The position numbers and the translations under genes were made by a program. The notes beneath the pieces were generated by a model. That model saw only the letters and a program-made list of their open reading frames with translations, had not been told where the DNA came from and ran no database searches. Below, in pieces: positions 35,093 to 44,734 of a stretch of 64,000 bases of DNA. Location: positions 496,001 to 560,000 of the forward strand of contig NZ_BMRV01000001.1 in the NCBI RefSeq assembly GCF_014648815.1, in the 5' to 3' direction. The DNA comes from Streptomyces flaveolus. Its GTDB lineage: Bacteria > Actinomycetota > Actinomycetes > Streptomycetales > Streptomycetaceae. Every line of letters begins with the position of its first letter. The first letter of the stretch is position 1.

Positions 35093-36679
35093 GTGGATCA
35101 GTTGGCCCTGTTGTTCATGCTGCTGCTCGGGGCCCTGCTGAGCGTCCCGGTCGGGGACCGGCTCGGGCTGCCGGCGCCGGTGCTGATGACGCTCCTCGGC
35201 ATCGTCCTGGCACTGCTCGACTTCGTGCCCAACGTGGACATCCCGCCGGAGCTCATCCTGCCCGCGCTGCTGCCGCCGCTGCTGTACGCGGCCGTGCGGC
35301 GCACCTCCTGGCGGCAGTTCGCGGCCAACAAACGCCCGATCTTCCTGCTGGCGGTCGCGCTGGTGTTCGTCACCACGGCGTGCGTGGCCACCGTGGCCCA
35401 CGCGATCGTGCCGGGCCTGCCGATCGCCGCCGCCTTCGCGCTCGGCGCGCTGGTGGCGCCGCCCGACCCCGTCGCGGCCACCGCCGTCGCGGGCCAGCTC
35501 GGGCTGCCGCGCCGTCTGGTGTCCATCCTGGAGGGCGAGGGGCTCTTCAACGACGTGACGGCCATCGTCCTCTACCACGTGGCCATCGCCGCGGCCGTCA
35601 GCGGTTCCTTCTCGCCCTGGCAGGCCGGGCTCGACCTGGTGCTGTCCGCCGTCGTCGCCGTCGCGGTGGGCCTCGCGCTGGGCTGGGGCGCCAACAAGCT
35701 GCTGGACGTGCTGGGGGACGCGACCCTGCAGATCGGGCTGACGCTGCTGGTGCCGTACGTGTCCTACGTGCTGGCCGAGGAGCTCCACGGCTCCGGCGTC
35801 CTCGCCGTGCTGACCACCGCCATGTTCCTGGCCGAGTACGCGGTCGGCGCCGACGACGTGATGACCCGGCTCGCCGGGCACACGGTCTGGGACGTCGTCG
35901 ACACCCTCGTCACGGGCGTCGCCTTCGGACTGATCGGACTGGAGCTGCACAACGCCATCCGCACGGCCTCCGGGCGCTGGGCCGAACTGCTGGGCTGGGC
36001 CGGCGCGGTCGTCGGCGTGGTGATCCTCGTCCGGCTGGCGTGGCTGCTGCCCGCCACCTGGCTGACCCAGCGGCTGCACGCCCGGCGCGACCACGACGAG
36101 GACATCCCGACCAGCTGGCGGGAGACCGTCGTCATGTGGTGGTCGGGGATGCGCGGTGTCGCCTCGGTGGCGCTGGCGCTCGCGATCCCGCTGAAGACGG
36201 ACGACGGCTCCCCCTTCCCGAACCGGGAGGAGATTGTCTTCATCGCCTTCGGGGTGATCATGGTGACGCTGCTGCTCCAGGGCCTGACGCTGCCGTGGCT
36301 GGTGAACCGGCTCGGGGTGCGGTCGGACACCGAGCGCGAGAAGGACTACGAGAAGGCGCTCGCCGTGCGCGCGGCGAAGGCGGCGAAACAGCGGCTCAAG
36401 GAGATCGAGGCGGTCGAGGAACTGCCGGAGGAGCTGTCCGAACAGATGCTGCGCCGGGCCTTCGACATCGGCATCCGGATCAGCCCGGACATCGGCGACG
36501 AGGAGCGGCGCGAGGCGCAGCTGCAGCGGGCCCGGCGGCTGAAGCGGATCCGCCGGATCCAGGGCGAGATGCTCAGCGCCGCGCGCCACGAGGTGCTGGC
36601 GGCGCGCAGCGAACCCGGAGCCGACCCGGAGATCGTCGACCGGGTGCTGCGCCACCTGGACGTCCGCAGCCTGCGCTGA
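35093..36679 (+). CDS. Na+/H+ antiporter, CPA1 (NhaP-like)
   Basis: The 528-residue protein has about 12 membrane helices followed by a cytoplasmic tail of roughly 110 residues. CPA1 hallmarks are ALGALVAPPDPVAATAV, EGEGLFNDVTAIVLY (the ND ion-binding pair) and MWWSGMRGVASVALALAIPL. It exchanges Na+ (or K+) for protons across the membrane for pH and salt balance. The GTG at 35093 has GGAG at 8 bases; GTG 35087 is too close to that site. The tail is rich in charged helices (YEKALAVRAAKAAKQRLKEI) and may be regulatory. Convergent with mscS, 27 bases apart. Confidence 0.93.
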   Translation: MDQLALLFMLLLGALLSVPVGDRLGLPAPVLMTLLGIVLALLDFVPNVDIPPELILPALLPPLLYAAVRRTSWRQFAANKRPIFLLAVALVFVTTACVATVAHAIVPGLPIAAAFALGALVAPPDPVAATAVAGQLGLPRRLVSILEGEGLFNDVTAIVLYHVAIAAAVSGSFSPWQAGLDLVLSAVVAVAVGLALGWGANKLLDVLGDATLQIGLTLLVPYVSYVLAEELHGSGVLAVLTTAMFLAEYAVGADDVMTRLAGHTVWDVVDTLVTGVAFGLIGLELHNAIRTASGRWAELLGWAGAVVGVVILVRLAWLLPATWLTQRLHARRDHDEDIPTSWRETVVMWWSGMRGVASVALALAIPLKTDDGSPFPNREEIVFIAFGVIMVTLLLQGLTLPWLVNRLGVRSDTEREKDYEKALAVRAAKAAKQRLKEIEAVEELPEELSEQMLRRAFDIGIRISPDIGDEERREAQLQRARRLKRIRRIQGEMLSAARHEVLAARSEPGADPEIVDRVLRHLDVRSLR

Positions 36680-36706
36680 CCGCGCCGCCCGGCCGGTGGC
36701 CCCGGG

Positions 36707-37831
36707 TCACAGGGCCTTTCGCGACTGGTGCGGGAAGCGGCGGGCCTCCCCGTCCGGCGAGCGCCGGGAGAGGGGGAAGCCGTCGCGGCCGGGGCGCCGG
36801 TCCGCGTCCGCCGTGTTGACGCGGGGCAGGGCGTACGGGTGCTCGTCGGCCAGCCAGCGGATCATCTGCTCGCGCACCTCGACCCGTACCGTCCAGATGT
36901 CGTCCGCGTCCTTCGCCGTCACCAGCGCCCGTACCTGCATGGTGTTCGGCGTGGTGTCCGTGACGGTCAGGTTGTAGGCCCGCCCGTCCCAGGCCGGGCA
37001 GCCGCGCAGGATGTCCCGCAGCCGCTCGCGCATCGCGTCCAGCGGGGCGGTGTGGTCCAGGTGCCAGTAGACGACGCCCGTCATCTGCGGGGTGCCCCGC
37101 GACCAGTTCTCGAACGGCTTGGACGTGAAGTACGACACCGGCATCGTGATCCGGCGCTCGTCCCAGGTGCGCACGGTCAGGAAGGTCAGCGTGATCTCCT
37201 CGACGGTGCCCCACTCGCCGTTCACCACGACCGTGTCGCCGATGCGCACCATGTCGCCGAAGGCGATCTGCAGCCCCGCGAACAGGTTTCCCAGCGTGGA
37301 CTGCGCGGCGATGCCGGCCACGATGCCGAGGACACCGGCCGAGGCCAGCAGCGAGGTGCCCGCCGTGCGCATCGCCGGGAACGTCAGCAGCATCGACGAC
37401 ACGGCGACGACGCCGACGACCGCGGAGACCACGCGCATGATCAGCGAGACCTGGGTGCGCACCCGCCGCACCCGGGCCGGGTCGCGCTGGGCATGGGCGT
37501 GGGCGTAGCGGGAGTACGACGTCTCGACGACGGCCCCGGCGATCCGGATCACCAGCCAGGCCGCCGAGCCGATCAGCACCAGGGTCAGCGTCCGGCCGAC
37601 CCCCACCCGGTGCTCCGGGAAGACCTGCGCCTCGACGTACGTCCCTCTCAGCAGCGCCGCGCACAGCACGAGCTGGTAGGGGATGCGGGCGCGGCGCAGC
37701 AGCCCCCACAGGGGCGTCTCGGGGTGCCGTCCGTCGGCCTTGCGCAGCAGCAGGTCGGTGGCCCATCCGATGACCAGGGTCAGCAGGACGGCACCGCCGA
37801 CCACGATCAGTGGGCGGAGTATGGTCTCCAT
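36707..37831 (-). CDS. MscS-family mechanosensitive ion channel
   Basis: The 374-residue protein has four membrane segments and the MscS pore helix plus beta domain: SAGVLGIVAGIAAQSTLGNL, FAGLQIAFGDMVRIGD, VVVNGEWGTVEEITLTFLTV and TWDERRITMPVSYF. It would open under membrane tension and release solutes at hypo-osmotic shock. ATG 37831 lies 7 bases after a TTACGT hexamer, so the message may be leaderless. The Arg-rich C-terminus (residues 345-374) is low-complexity. Confidence 0.92.
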   Translation of the reverse strand: METILRPLIVVGGAVLLTLVIGWATDLLLRKADGRHPETPLWGLLRRARIPYQLVLCAALLRGTYVEAQVFPEHRVGVGRTLTLVLIGSAAWLVIRIAGAVVETSYSRYAHAHAQRDPARVRRVRTQVSLIMRVVSAVVGVVAVSSMLLTFPAMRTAGTSLLASAGVLGIVAGIAAQSTLGNLFAGLQIAFGDMVRIGDTVVVNGEWGTVEEITLTFLTVRTWDERRITMPVSYFTSKPFENWSRGTPQMTGVVYWHLDHTAPLDAMRERLRDILRGCPAWDGRAYNLTVTDTTPNTMQVRALVTAKDADDIWTVRVEVREQMIRWLADEHPYALPRVNTADADRRPGRDGFPLSRRSPDGEARRFPHQSRKAL

Positions 37832-37838
37832 CCCTCGA

Positions 37839-37844
37839 ACGTAA
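37839..37844 (-). promoter_or_regulatory. -10 hexamer TTACGT of mscS (leaderless type)
   Basis: TTACGT on the minus strand, 7 bases before the ATG at 37831. No good -35 is seen. Confidence 0.35.
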
Positions 37845-37924
37845 CCGGCCCGGCCCGGGCGTGAACCTGTGACGTGCGTCCCCCGCCGGGTGTCGCCGCC
37901 CGTCGCCCTGTCGCATCCGGCTGG

Positions 37925-37930
37925 CACCAT
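37925..37930 (+). promoter_or_regulatory. -10 hexamer CACCAT of the hydrolase gene (leaderless type)
   Basis: CACCAT followed by 6 bases and the ATG at 37937. Confidence 0.35.
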
Positions 37931-37936
37931 GGCCTC

Positions 37937-38527
37937 ATGAACATCGTGCTCTTTCACTCGACCCATGGCCCGAGGCCCGCGGTGCGGCAGGCCGCCGACC
38001 GCCTGCGTGACGCCGGGCACCAGGTCTGGACCCCGGACCTCTTCGAGGGGCGGACGTTCGACACGGTCGAGGAGGGCATGGCGTACCAGGACGAGATCGG
38101 CCGGGAGGAACTGCTGAAGCGGGCCGTGCTGGCCGCCGCGCCCTATTCCGAGCGCGGGCTGGTGTACGCCGGGTTCTCGCTCGGTGCCTCCATCGCCCAG
38201 ACCCTCGCCCTCGGCGATCACCGGGCGCGCGGGCTGCTGCTCCTGCACGGCACCTCGGACATCGCCGCCAACGCCTCGGTGGACGACCTGCCGGTGCAGC
38301 TGCACGTGGCCGAGCCGGACCCGTTCGAGACGGACGACTGGCTCAGCGCCTGGTACCTCCAGATGGGCCGGGCCGGTGCCGACGTCGAGGTGTACCGGTA
38401 CGCCGGGGCGGGTCACCTCTACACCGATCCCGGGCTGCCGGACTACGACGAGGAGGCGGCCGAGGCCACCTGGCGGGTGGCGCTCGGCTTCCTCGACTCG
38501 CTGGAGCGGGATCAGCCGGCCCGGTAG
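37937..38527 (+). CDS. dienelactone-hydrolase-like alpha/beta hydrolase
   Basis: The 196-residue protein has the alpha/beta-hydrolase core: [20 protein letters not shown] at the N-terminus, the nucleophile elbow [10 protein letters not shown], and [20 protein letters not shown] with the catalytic His. In classical dienelactone hydrolases the nucleophile is Cys; here it is Ser, as in the wider family. The substrate is unknown. Its 3' end overlaps the convergent protease gene by 16 bases. Confidence 0.87.
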   Translation: MNIVLFHSTHGPRPAVRQAADRLRDAGHQVWTPDLFEGRTFDTVEEGMAYQDEIGREELLKRAVLAAAPYSERGLVYAGFSLGASIAQTLALGDHRARGLLLLHGTSDIAANASVDDLPVQLHVAEPDPFETDDWLSAWYLQMGRAGADVEVYRYAGAGHLYTDPGLPDYDEEAAEATWRVALGFLDSLERDQPAR

Positions 38528-39492
38528 GCCGCCCAGCTGTCCTGCATGCGCTGCACCTGGCCGGTGGTGAACCGGTCCATGCACGCGTCGTACGTGTAGT
38601 CCATGAAGTTGTGGATCGGGTCGGCTCCCGCCTGGCGGGCGCAGGTGTCGCGGCCCTCGGGGCACTGGTAGGCGGGGCTCTTCTCGGCCGGGGTGTCCGC
38701 GACGTAGTCGCCCTGGCCGTTGCAGCCGCCCTGGAAGGTGTGGTACAGCCCCAGCCAGTGGCCGACCTCGTGGGTGGCGGTGTCGCCCTGGTCGTAGTTG
38801 GCGGCGGAGCCGCCCGGCAGCGAGGCGTTCAGGATGACGACGCCGTCCATGGCGGGGCTGGACCGGTAGGAGCTGGGGAAGGTGGCCCAGCCCAGGAGCC
38901 CGTCGCCGATGTTGGCCGCGTAGATGTTGAGCGCGTTCGCGCCGCCCTGGTGGAGGGCGGACTTCATCGCCTTCTCCTCCGGCGAGCCGGAGCCGACGGT
39001 GTACCAGGCGGCGTTGTCGGTGTAGTCGGTGCCGGCCAGGGTGAACTGGAAGCCCGAGTCGGTGTTGCCGGTGCCGCCGCCCGCGTAGGCCGCGTTCAGG
39101 ACGTTCATCTGGGCGGTGATGTCGGCGGAGTCGAGCTTGCCGGCCTCACCGTCGTGGATGACGTGGAAGTAGACCGGGACGGTGGCCGAGGCGGCGAGCG
39201 CCGTGCCGCGGCCTTCCGCGCGGAGCTTGTCGAGCTTGGCGCGCAGGTCGGCGTCCATGGCCCGGGCGGTGGCCTCACCGACCTCGTTCGGCTCGGCGGC
39301 GTGATCGCCGTGGCCGGGGCGGGCCTGGCGGGCCGTGGCGTGGGTGTCGTCGGCGCAGTCGGCGGCCGGGGTGCCGGCGGCGGCGACGCCGGTGGGTGCG
39401 GACAGCGGGGAGAGCAGGAGGGTTCCGGCCACGAGGGCCGTGCCGAGAAGGCGTCTGGGGGTCAGGGACGGTATCCGGGCAAGCGCACGCAT
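38512..39492 (-). CDS. secreted M43-family zinc metalloprotease
   Basis: The 326-residue protein has a Sec signal peptide (basic start, [17 protein letters not shown], Ala-rich cleavage region near residues 36-40) and a pappalysin-type (M43) catalytic domain. The zinc site is [11 protein letters not shown] and the Met-turn lies in [16 protein letters not shown]. Two Cys pairs ([18 protein letters not shown]) suggest disulphides. It would degrade extracellular proteins. The ATG at 39492 follows AGGAG. A promoter candidate lies at 39553-39581. Confidence 0.92.
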   Translation of the reverse strand: MRALARIPSLTPRRLLGTALVAGTLLLSPLSAPTGVAAAGTPAADCADDTHATARQARPGHGDHAAEPNEVGEATARAMDADLRAKLDKLRAEGRGTALAASATVPVYFHVIHDGEAGKLDSADITAQMNVLNAAYAGGGTGNTDSGFQFTLAGTDYTDNAAWYTVGSGSPEEKAMKSALHQGGANALNIYAANIGDGLLGWATFPSSYRSSPAMDGVVILNASLPGGSAANYDQGDTATHEVGHWLGLYHTFQGGCNGQGDYVADTPAEKSPAYQCPEGRDTCARQAGADPIHNFMDYTYDACMDRFTTGQVQRMQDSWAAYRAG

Positions 39493-39552
39493 GCGGGCTC
39501 CTAGCGGATGCGGTGGGGATGGGGCACAGGGATCTTCCTGGCCGCCGCCCGG

Positions 39553-39581
39553 AGATTACGTGTACATGCCGATGCGGACAG
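39553..39581 (-). promoter_or_regulatory. promoter of the M43 protease gene
   Basis: On the minus strand CTGTCC (39581-39576), 17 bases, TAATCT (39558-39553). About 50 bases remain to the ATG. The rest of the 333-base gap 39493-39825 shows no gene. Confidence 0.5.
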
Positions 39582-39825
39582 AGCAGTGATCAGGCCCAAT
39601 CAAATGCCCGGCGAACACGGGCAATTGGGGAAGAGTCCCGGACGGGTCCGGCTCGCCGTCCGGCGTTCGGGATCGCAGCGTGACCGGTGCGGATCCCGGC
39701 GGGCGGCGTGTCCCGGTTCGGTTCGCCGTTCACACCACCCGCCGTAATCACACGGTTTCTCCGCGGTGATCCGCTCGGCGTGCCGGATTGGCCGAAAATC
39801 GCCGGTGCGAGCGGACCGGCGGGGA

Positions 39826-41511
39826 TCAGACCGGGGAGTAGACCCGCTCGACGTGCTGCGTGCCGCTGCGCGTGCGGTAGGAACGCGCCCACCGGGAGGT
39901 CGCGTTCGGGTCGGTGCGGTCGGAGACGACGTAGTAGTCCATCTGCGCGCGCTCGGCGGTGACGTCCAGCACGCCGTAGCCGTGCCGGTCGGTGTCGACC
40001 CAGTGGACGTGCCGGTTGGCCGCCCGGATGACCGGCGCGGCGACCGCGGACACCGTGCCCTCGGGGACCTTCAGGATGTCGTCCAGGTTGTCGGAGGTCA
40101 CCGAGGTGACGACGAACTCCGTTGCCGCCGAGCCGGACAGCGGGTACGTGGCGGCGTTGTACGGCACGTCGTTGGCCCACGCCATGTGGATGTCGCCGGT
40201 CAGGAACACGGTGTTGCGGATCGCGTGGGCGCGCAGGTGGGCCAGCAGCTCACGGCGGTCGTCGGTGTAGCCGTCCCACTGGTCGGTGTTGAGGGCGAGC
40301 CCCTCCTTCGGCAGGCCGAGGAGTTCGGCGAGCGGCTTCAGCAGCTCGGCGGGGAGCGATCCGACCGCGAACGGCGACATCATCACCGGGTTGCCGACCA
40401 GCCGCCAGGCGGTGTCGGAGGACGTCAGGCCGGACTTGAGCCAGTCGAGCTGGGCGCGGCCGGTGAGGGTGCGGTCCGGGTCGTCGACGTCGCCGTTGCC
40501 GAGGGCGGTCTGCTGCGAGCGGAACGAGCGCAGGTCGAGGAGCGACAGGTCGACGAGCTTGCCGAAGCGCAGCCGGCGGTAGGTGGTGCCGGCGATCGCC
40601 GGGCGTACCGGCATCCACTCGAAGTAGGCCTGCTTCGCGGCGGCCTGACGCGCCGTCCAGGTGCCCTCCGCGCCCTCGGTGTGGTTCTCGGCGCCGCCCG
40701 ACCAGGTGTCGTTGGCGAACTCGTGGTCGTCCCAGATGGCCACGACCGGGGCCGAGGCGTGCAGCGCCCGCAGGTCGGGGTCCGTCTTGTACCGGGCGTG
40801 CCGCGTGCGGTAGTCGGCGAGGGTGACGATCTCGTGGGTGGGCGCGTGCTGCCGTACGACGGTGTCGCGGGTGCCGTACTCGCCGGTGCCGTACTCGTAG
40901 ATGTAGTCGCCCAGGTGCAGCCAGGCGTCCAGGTCGCCGCGCGCCGCGAGATGGCGGTACGCGGAGAAGTGGCCGGCCTCCCAGTTGGCACAGGAGACCA
41001 CGCCGAAGCGCAGGCCCGTGACGGCCGCGTCGGCCGCGGGGGCGGTCCGGGTGCGGGCGACGGGGGAGTCGGTGGGGCCGGCGGAGAAGCGGTACCAGTA
41101 GTCCGTGGCGGGTGCGAGGCCCCGGATGTCCGCCTTGACCGTGTGGTCGGCGGCGGCGGTCGCGGTGAGGGACCCCTTGGCGACGATGTTCGTGAGCGCC
41201 TTGTCGGTGGCGACGACCCAGCTCACCTCGGTGTCCGGGCCGATGCCCGAACCGGGTATGGCCTCGGGCACCGGCGTCACCCGGGTCCACAGCAGGACGC
41301 CGTCGGGCAGCGGATCGCCGGAGGCGACGCCGTGCAGGAAGGCGGGGGCGGCGTCGGCGGCACCGGCGGGCAGTGCCGTGGCGAGCGGTGCCGCGAGGAC
41401 GGCGCCGGCCGCCGCGGCCTTGACGACCGTACGGCGGCTGGGCGCGCGGGAGCCGGCGCGCTCGGCGGACGAGGGGAGGGTCTCTTCGGACGATCTGTGT
41501 CGACTGGTCAC
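39826..41511 (-). CDS. phoD: Tat-exported alkaline phosphatase/phosphodiesterase PhoD
   Basis: The 561-residue protein has a twin-arginine signal ([19 protein letters not shown], residues 24-42), an N-terminal fibronectin-like PhoD_N domain starting [20 protein letters not shown], and the PhoD metallophosphatase domain. Metal motifs include [37 protein letters not shown] and [10 protein letters not shown]. It releases phosphate from extracellular esters and uses Fe/Ca cofactors in the family. GTG 41511 has no ribosome site but a TAACCT hexamer 8 bases upstream. PhoP control is expected for Streptomyces phoD, but no convincing PHO box is seen. Confidence 0.94.
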   Translation of the reverse strand: MTSRHRSSEETLPSSAERAGSRAPSRRTVVKAAAAGAVLAAPLATALPAGAADAAPAFLHGVASGDPLPDGVLLWTRVTPVPEAIPGSGIGPDTEVSWVVATDKALTNIVAKGSLTATAAADHTVKADIRGLAPATDYWYRFSAGPTDSPVARTRTAPAADAAVTGLRFGVVSCANWEAGHFSAYRHLAARGDLDAWLHLGDYIYEYGTGEYGTRDTVVRQHAPTHEIVTLADYRTRHARYKTDPDLRALHASAPVVAIWDDHEFANDTWSGGAENHTEGAEGTWTARQAAAKQAYFEWMPVRPAIAGTTYRRLRFGKLVDLSLLDLRSFRSQQTALGNGDVDDPDRTLTGRAQLDWLKSGLTSSDTAWRLVGNPVMMSPFAVGSLPAELLKPLAELLGLPKEGLALNTDQWDGYTDDRRELLAHLRAHAIRNTVFLTGDIHMAWANDVPYNAATYPLSGSAATEFVVTSVTSDNLDDILKVPEGTVSAVAAPVIRAANRHVHWVDTDRHGYGVLDVTAERAQMDYYVVSDRTDPNATSRWARSYRTRSGTQHVERVYSPV

Positions 41512-41519
41512 GGTCGATC

Positions 41520-41525
41520 AGGTTA
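41520..41525 (-). promoter_or_regulatory. -10 hexamer TAACCT of phoD (leaderless type)
   Basis: TAACCT on the minus strand with 8 bases to the GTG at 41511. Confidence 0.45.
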
Positions 41526-41541
41526 CTGATCGGTATGCGCG

Positions 41542-41575
41542 CGAGCGGGCGAACTCGCAAAAGTTCGCCCGCTCG
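41542..41575 (-). terminator. 14-bp hairpin terminator of the DsbA-like gene
   Basis: Arms 41542-41555 and 41562-41575 are perfect complements with loop CGCAAA, just after the stop of the upstream minus-strand gene and before the phoD promoter. Confidence 0.85.
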
Positions 41576-41596
41576 TCGACTGCCCGGTGACTCGGG

Positions 41597-42397
41597 TTAC
41601 TTCGTGACGCCCGCGTCCTTGAGCGCCTTCTGCCAGTCGGCGACCGTGCTCGGGTTCTCGATCACCTTGTCGTTGATCTTGATGGTGGGGGTCGACTGGA
41701 CACCGTCGGAGTCGTCGAAGGACTTGCTCATGCGCATCGCCCACGCGTCGTAGGTGCCCTGCTTCACGGCGTCCTGGAACTTCTTGTTGTTCTTCAGGGC
41801 GTCGACCGTGTCGGCCACCTTGATCAGGTAGTCGTCCTTGGCGAACTCGTCGGTGGTCTCGGCCGGGTGGTACTCGGAGGAGTACAGCGCGGTCTTGTAG
41901 TCGATGAACGCGTCGGTGCTGACGTTCAGGGCGGCGCCCAGCGCGCTGAGGGCGTTCTTCGAGCCCTCTCCGCTGAGGTTGCCGTCGAGGAAGGTGCCGA
42001 TCGTGAAGGAGAGCTTGTAGTCGCCGTCCTCCATGCCCTTGTTGATGGTCTCGCCGAGGTTCTGCTCGAGGGAGGCGCAGGCCGGGCAGCGCGGGTCCTC
42101 GTAGAGATGGACGACGTTGTCGGACTTGGAGTCGCCGGCCACGATCGTGGTGCCGTCCTTGCCCGAGGTGTGGGCCGGGGCCACCACCTTGGCCTCGGCG
42201 GCCTTCTCCCAGCCGCTGGGCTCGTTCATCTGCACGACGGCGTAGCTGATGCCGCCGGCTATCGCCAGCACGCCGACGATGGAGCAGGCCACGATGACCT
42301 GCCGCTTGGCCTTGTCGCGCTTGGCCTGGCGCTCGCGCTCCTCGCGCAGGCGCTCACGGGCCGCCGTCTTCGCCGACTGGCTGTTCCGCTTGCTCAT
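41597..42397 (-). CDS. membrane-anchored DsbA-like thioredoxin-fold protein
   Basis: The 266-residue protein has a charged cytoplasmic start (ARERLREERERQAKRDKAKR), one membrane helix (QVIVACSIVGVLAIAGGISY) and an extracytoplasmic DsbA-like domain. The redox motif is CPAC in YEDPRCPACASLE, and the cis-Pro loop is GVQSTPTIKIND. It would catalyse disulphide formation or exchange in exported proteins. ATG 42397 follows GGAGAG at about 9 bases. The next upstream gene is a multi-pass membrane protein, but it lacks the CxxC pairs expected of a VKOR partner. Confidence 0.9.
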   Translation of the reverse strand: MSKRNSQSAKTAARERLREERERQAKRDKAKRQVIVACSIVGVLAIAGGISYAVVQMNEPSGWEKAAEAKVVAPAHTSGKDGTTIVAGDSKSDNVVHLYEDPRCPACASLEQNLGETINKGMEDGDYKLSFTIGTFLDGNLSGEGSKNALSALGAALNVSTDAFIDYKTALYSSEYHPAETTDEFAKDDYLIKVADTVDALKNNKKFQDAVKQGTYDAWAMRMSKSFDDSDGVQSTPTIKINDKVIENPSTVADWQKALKDAGVTK

Positions 42398-42419
42398 GGT
42401 GATGTTCTCTCCGGGGACG

Positions 42420-42437
42420 CGCACACGGGGGTGTGCG
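42420..42437 (-). terminator. small hairpin after the 42482 membrane protein gene
   Basis: A 7-bp stem (CGCACAC with GTGTGCG) around a four-base G loop, 45 bases downstream of the stop. Confidence 0.35.
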
Positions 42438-42481
42438 GAACGGGTACGGGGGCTGGCTGTCGGCGCTCGGTGACCGAGGGG

Positions 42482-43189
42482 TCACACGAGGGCGAGCGAG
42501 ACCGGCGGTCCGCGCCGTCCCAGGGAGTGCGTGAGGATCCGCTCGCGGGCGCCGGCGGTGCGGCGGGCCGCCGGGGCCGGGCGGCGCACCGCCGGGGCCC
42601 GGCGGACGGCCACGGCCGCGACGGCGAGCAGGAGCGGCCGGAAGGTCGTCGCGGCCACCGCGCTCAGCAGCCGGCCCAGCGCGCGCTCGCCGCGCCGCAG
42701 CCAGGCCGCCGCGAGCAGGCCGACGCCGACGTGCGCGCCCAGCAGCAGCCAGGAGGTCGCGGGGTGGGCGTGGGCGAGCAGGGCCGCCACCCGGTCGGTG
42801 TCGGCGCCGGTCACCCGGGTCAGCGGTGTGCCGACCCCGGTTCCCACGCCCATGCCGCCGCCGCACAGCACGTCGAAGCCCACGGAGCGCAGGGGGCCCG
42901 CCACGGGGCCGCCCGCCCGGCCGTAGCAGACGTGCTGGCCGGTGGTGAAGACGGTGTCGGCGGCCAGCTCCAGCGGGATCAGCAGGGCGGCGATCGGCCC
43001 GAAGCCGCGCTCGCGCCGTCCGGCCAGGGCGTACGCGATCAGGTACACGGCGGCAGCGACCGCGGCCACCGTGCTCAGCGGCAGCGGGACCCCGGACAGC
43101 AGCACGTGCGACGCGGTGCTGAGGGTCACGACGAGTGCCGTGAACAGCGCCGCGCGTACGGCTCTGAGCGGGGTTCCGGATATGTCCAT
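42482..43189 (-). CDS. multi-pass membrane protein, function unknown
   Basis: The 235-residue protein is mostly hydrophobic with about five predicted helices: AALFTALVVTLSTASHVLL, VAAVAAAVYLIAYAL, IAALLIPLELAADTVF, WLLLGAHVGVGLLAAAWL and PLLLAVAAVAVRRAP. A Gly-rich segment (VLCGGGMGVGTGVGTPL) and two Cys (HVCYG, VLCGG) lie in one loop. The C-terminus is Arg/Ala-rich. It starts with ATG at 43189 and lies between a DsbA-like gene and a DUF2252 gene on the same strand. I do not recognise a characterised family; a transporter or envelope role is a guess from topology only. Confidence 0.75.
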   Translation of the reverse strand: MDISGTPLRAVRAALFTALVVTLSTASHVLLSGVPLPLSTVAAVAAAVYLIAYALAGRRERGFGPIAALLIPLELAADTVFTTGQHVCYGRAGGPVAGPLRSVGFDVLCGGGMGVGTGVGTPLTRVTGADTDRVAALLAHAHPATSWLLLGAHVGVGLLAAAWLRRGERALGRLLSAVAATTFRPLLLAVAAVAVRRAPAVRRPAPAARRTAGARERILTHSLGRRGPPVSLALV

Positions 43190-43258
43190 AGCGAGTCAAG
43201 AGTGTGTCATGGGGGCCGGTAAGAGGCCCCTAAAGGGTCCCTGTGAGAGAGCCGGCGG

Positions 43259-44584
43259 TCACAGACCCGGGATCCGGCCGTTGCGGAAGAGGTCGACGAA
43301 GGTCTGGTGGTCGGCGCGCGCGCGTGCCCCGTAGCTGTGGGCGAAGTCGACCAGCAGGGGCGCGAAGCCCTCCTCGTCGGCCGCGATCGCCGCGTCGATG
43401 GCCCGCTCGGTGGAGAACGGCACCAGGGACTCCCCGGACTGGTCGTCCGCCGCCGCGTGCATCGCGGCCGTGGCCCGGCCCAGGTCGGCGACGACCTCGG
43501 CGATCTCCTCGGGGTCGTCGATGTCGCCCCAGTCCAGGTCCACCGCGTACGGCGAGACCTCGGCGACCAGCTGGCCGGCGCCGTCCAGTTCGGTCCAGCC
43601 CAGCCACGGGTCGGCGTGCGCCTGGAGGGCGCGCTGGGAGATCACCGTGCGGTGTCCCTCGTGCTGGAAGTAGTCCCGGATCGCCTGGTCGGTGATGTGC
43701 CGGGAGACCGCCGGGGTCTGGGCCTGCTTGACGTAGATCACCACGTCGTTCTCCAGGGCGTCGCTGTTGCCCTCCAGGAGGATGTTGTACGACGGCAGGC
43801 CGGCGGAGCCGATGCCGATGCCCCGGCGGCCGACGACGTCCTTGACGCGGTAGGAGTCCGGGCGGGTCAGCGACGACTCCGGGAGCGTCTCCAGATAACC
43901 GTCGAAGGCGGCCAGCACCTTGTAGCGCGTGGCCGCGTCCAGCTCGACGGAGCCGCCGCCGCCGGCGAAGCGGCGCTCGAAGTCGCGGATCTCCGTCATC
44001 GAGTCCAGCAGCCCGAACCGGGTCAGCGAACGGGCGACGCGCAGCGCGCCCAGCAGCGGGCCCTCCGCGGTGTCCAGCGTGAACGGCGGCACCTCGTCGC
44101 TCTTGGCGCCCGTGGCCAGCGAGTGGATCCGCTCGCGGTACGCGCCCGCGTACACCCGCACCAGCTCGGTGATCTGCTCGTCGCTGAGCGCCTTCGCGTA
44201 CCCGATCAGCGCGATGGACGCCGCGAAGCGCTTGAGGTCCCAGGTGAAGGGGCCGACGTAGGCCTCGTCGAAGTCGTTGACGTTGAAGATCAGGCGGCCG
44301 GTCGAGTCCATGTACGTGCCGAAGTTCTCCGCGTGCAGGTCGCCGTGGATCCACACCCGGGAGGTCCGCTCGTCCAGGTACGGGCCGCCCGCGGTCTCCG
44401 CGTCCAGGTCGTGGTAGAAGAGGCACGCCGTGCCCCGGTAGAAGGCGAAGGCCGAGGCCGCCATCTTGCGGAACTTCACGCGGAACGCGGCGGGGTCGGC
44501 GGCCAGGAGCTCGCCGAAGGCGGTGTCGAAGACGGCGAGGATCTCCTCGCCGCGGTGCTCGTCACTGAGCTGCGGAACCGACAT
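43259..44584 (-). CDS. DUF2252 protein, kinase-like fold
   Basis: The 441-residue cytoplasmic protein has DUF2252 signature segments: KFRKMAASAFAFYRGTACLF, VWIHGDLHAENFGTY and NVNDFDEAYVGPFTWDLKR. The HGDxHxxN and DFDE motifs resemble aminoglycoside-phosphotransferase/protein-kinase-like active sites, so an ATP-dependent kinase activity is plausible but not established. The ATG at 44584 follows AGGAGG. It is divergent from dnaE. GC-rich inverted arms at 44698-44707 and 44722-44731 lie between the two genes. Confidence 0.88.
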   Translation of the reverse strand: MSVPQLSDEHRGEEILAVFDTAFGELLAADPAAFRVKFRKMAASAFAFYRGTACLFYHDLDAETAGGPYLDERTSRVWIHGDLHAENFGTYMDSTGRLIFNVNDFDEAYVGPFTWDLKRFAASIALIGYAKALSDEQITELVRVYAGAYRERIHSLATGAKSDEVPPFTLDTAEGPLLGALRVARSLTRFGLLDSMTEIRDFERRFAGGGGSVELDAATRYKVLAAFDGYLETLPESSLTRPDSYRVKDVVGRRGIGIGSAGLPSYNILLEGNSDALENDVVIYVKQAQTPAVSRHITDQAIRDYFQHEGHRTVISQRALQAHADPWLGWTELDGAGQLVAEVSPYAVDLDWGDIDDPEEIAEVVADLGRATAAMHAAADDQSGESLVPFSTERAIDAAIAADEEGFAPLLVDFAHSYGARARADHQTFVDLFRNGRIPGL

Positions 44585-44734
44585 CGCTGGGTGCCTCCTG
44601 GTACGGGTGGTGCGGGGCGAGTGGAGCGGAAACTGCACTCGGACCAACGTTCGAGGGTGCGCGGGAGTGCCCGCGGCCCGGGGCCGGCCCGACACGCGGG
44701 GCCCCGCACGAAGGTACGCGGGCGGGGCCCCGGA

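Noticed and set aside
39715..39736. PHO-box-like GTTCGGTTCGCCGTTCAC sequence near phoD
   Set aside because: It lies downstream of the phoD stop codon, in the wrong place for phoD control, and the spacing does not give two clean 11-bp GTTCACC-type repeats.
42482..43189. Possible vitamin K epoxide reductase partner of the DsbA-like gene
   Set aside because: The protein has about five helices but lacks the paired CxxC and loop cysteines of VKOR.
44698..44731. Ten-base inverted repeat GGGGCCCCGC/GCGGGGCCCC as a terminator
   Set aside because: It lies between divergent genes, with no transcript expected to end there; kept only as a note in the DUF2252 entry.
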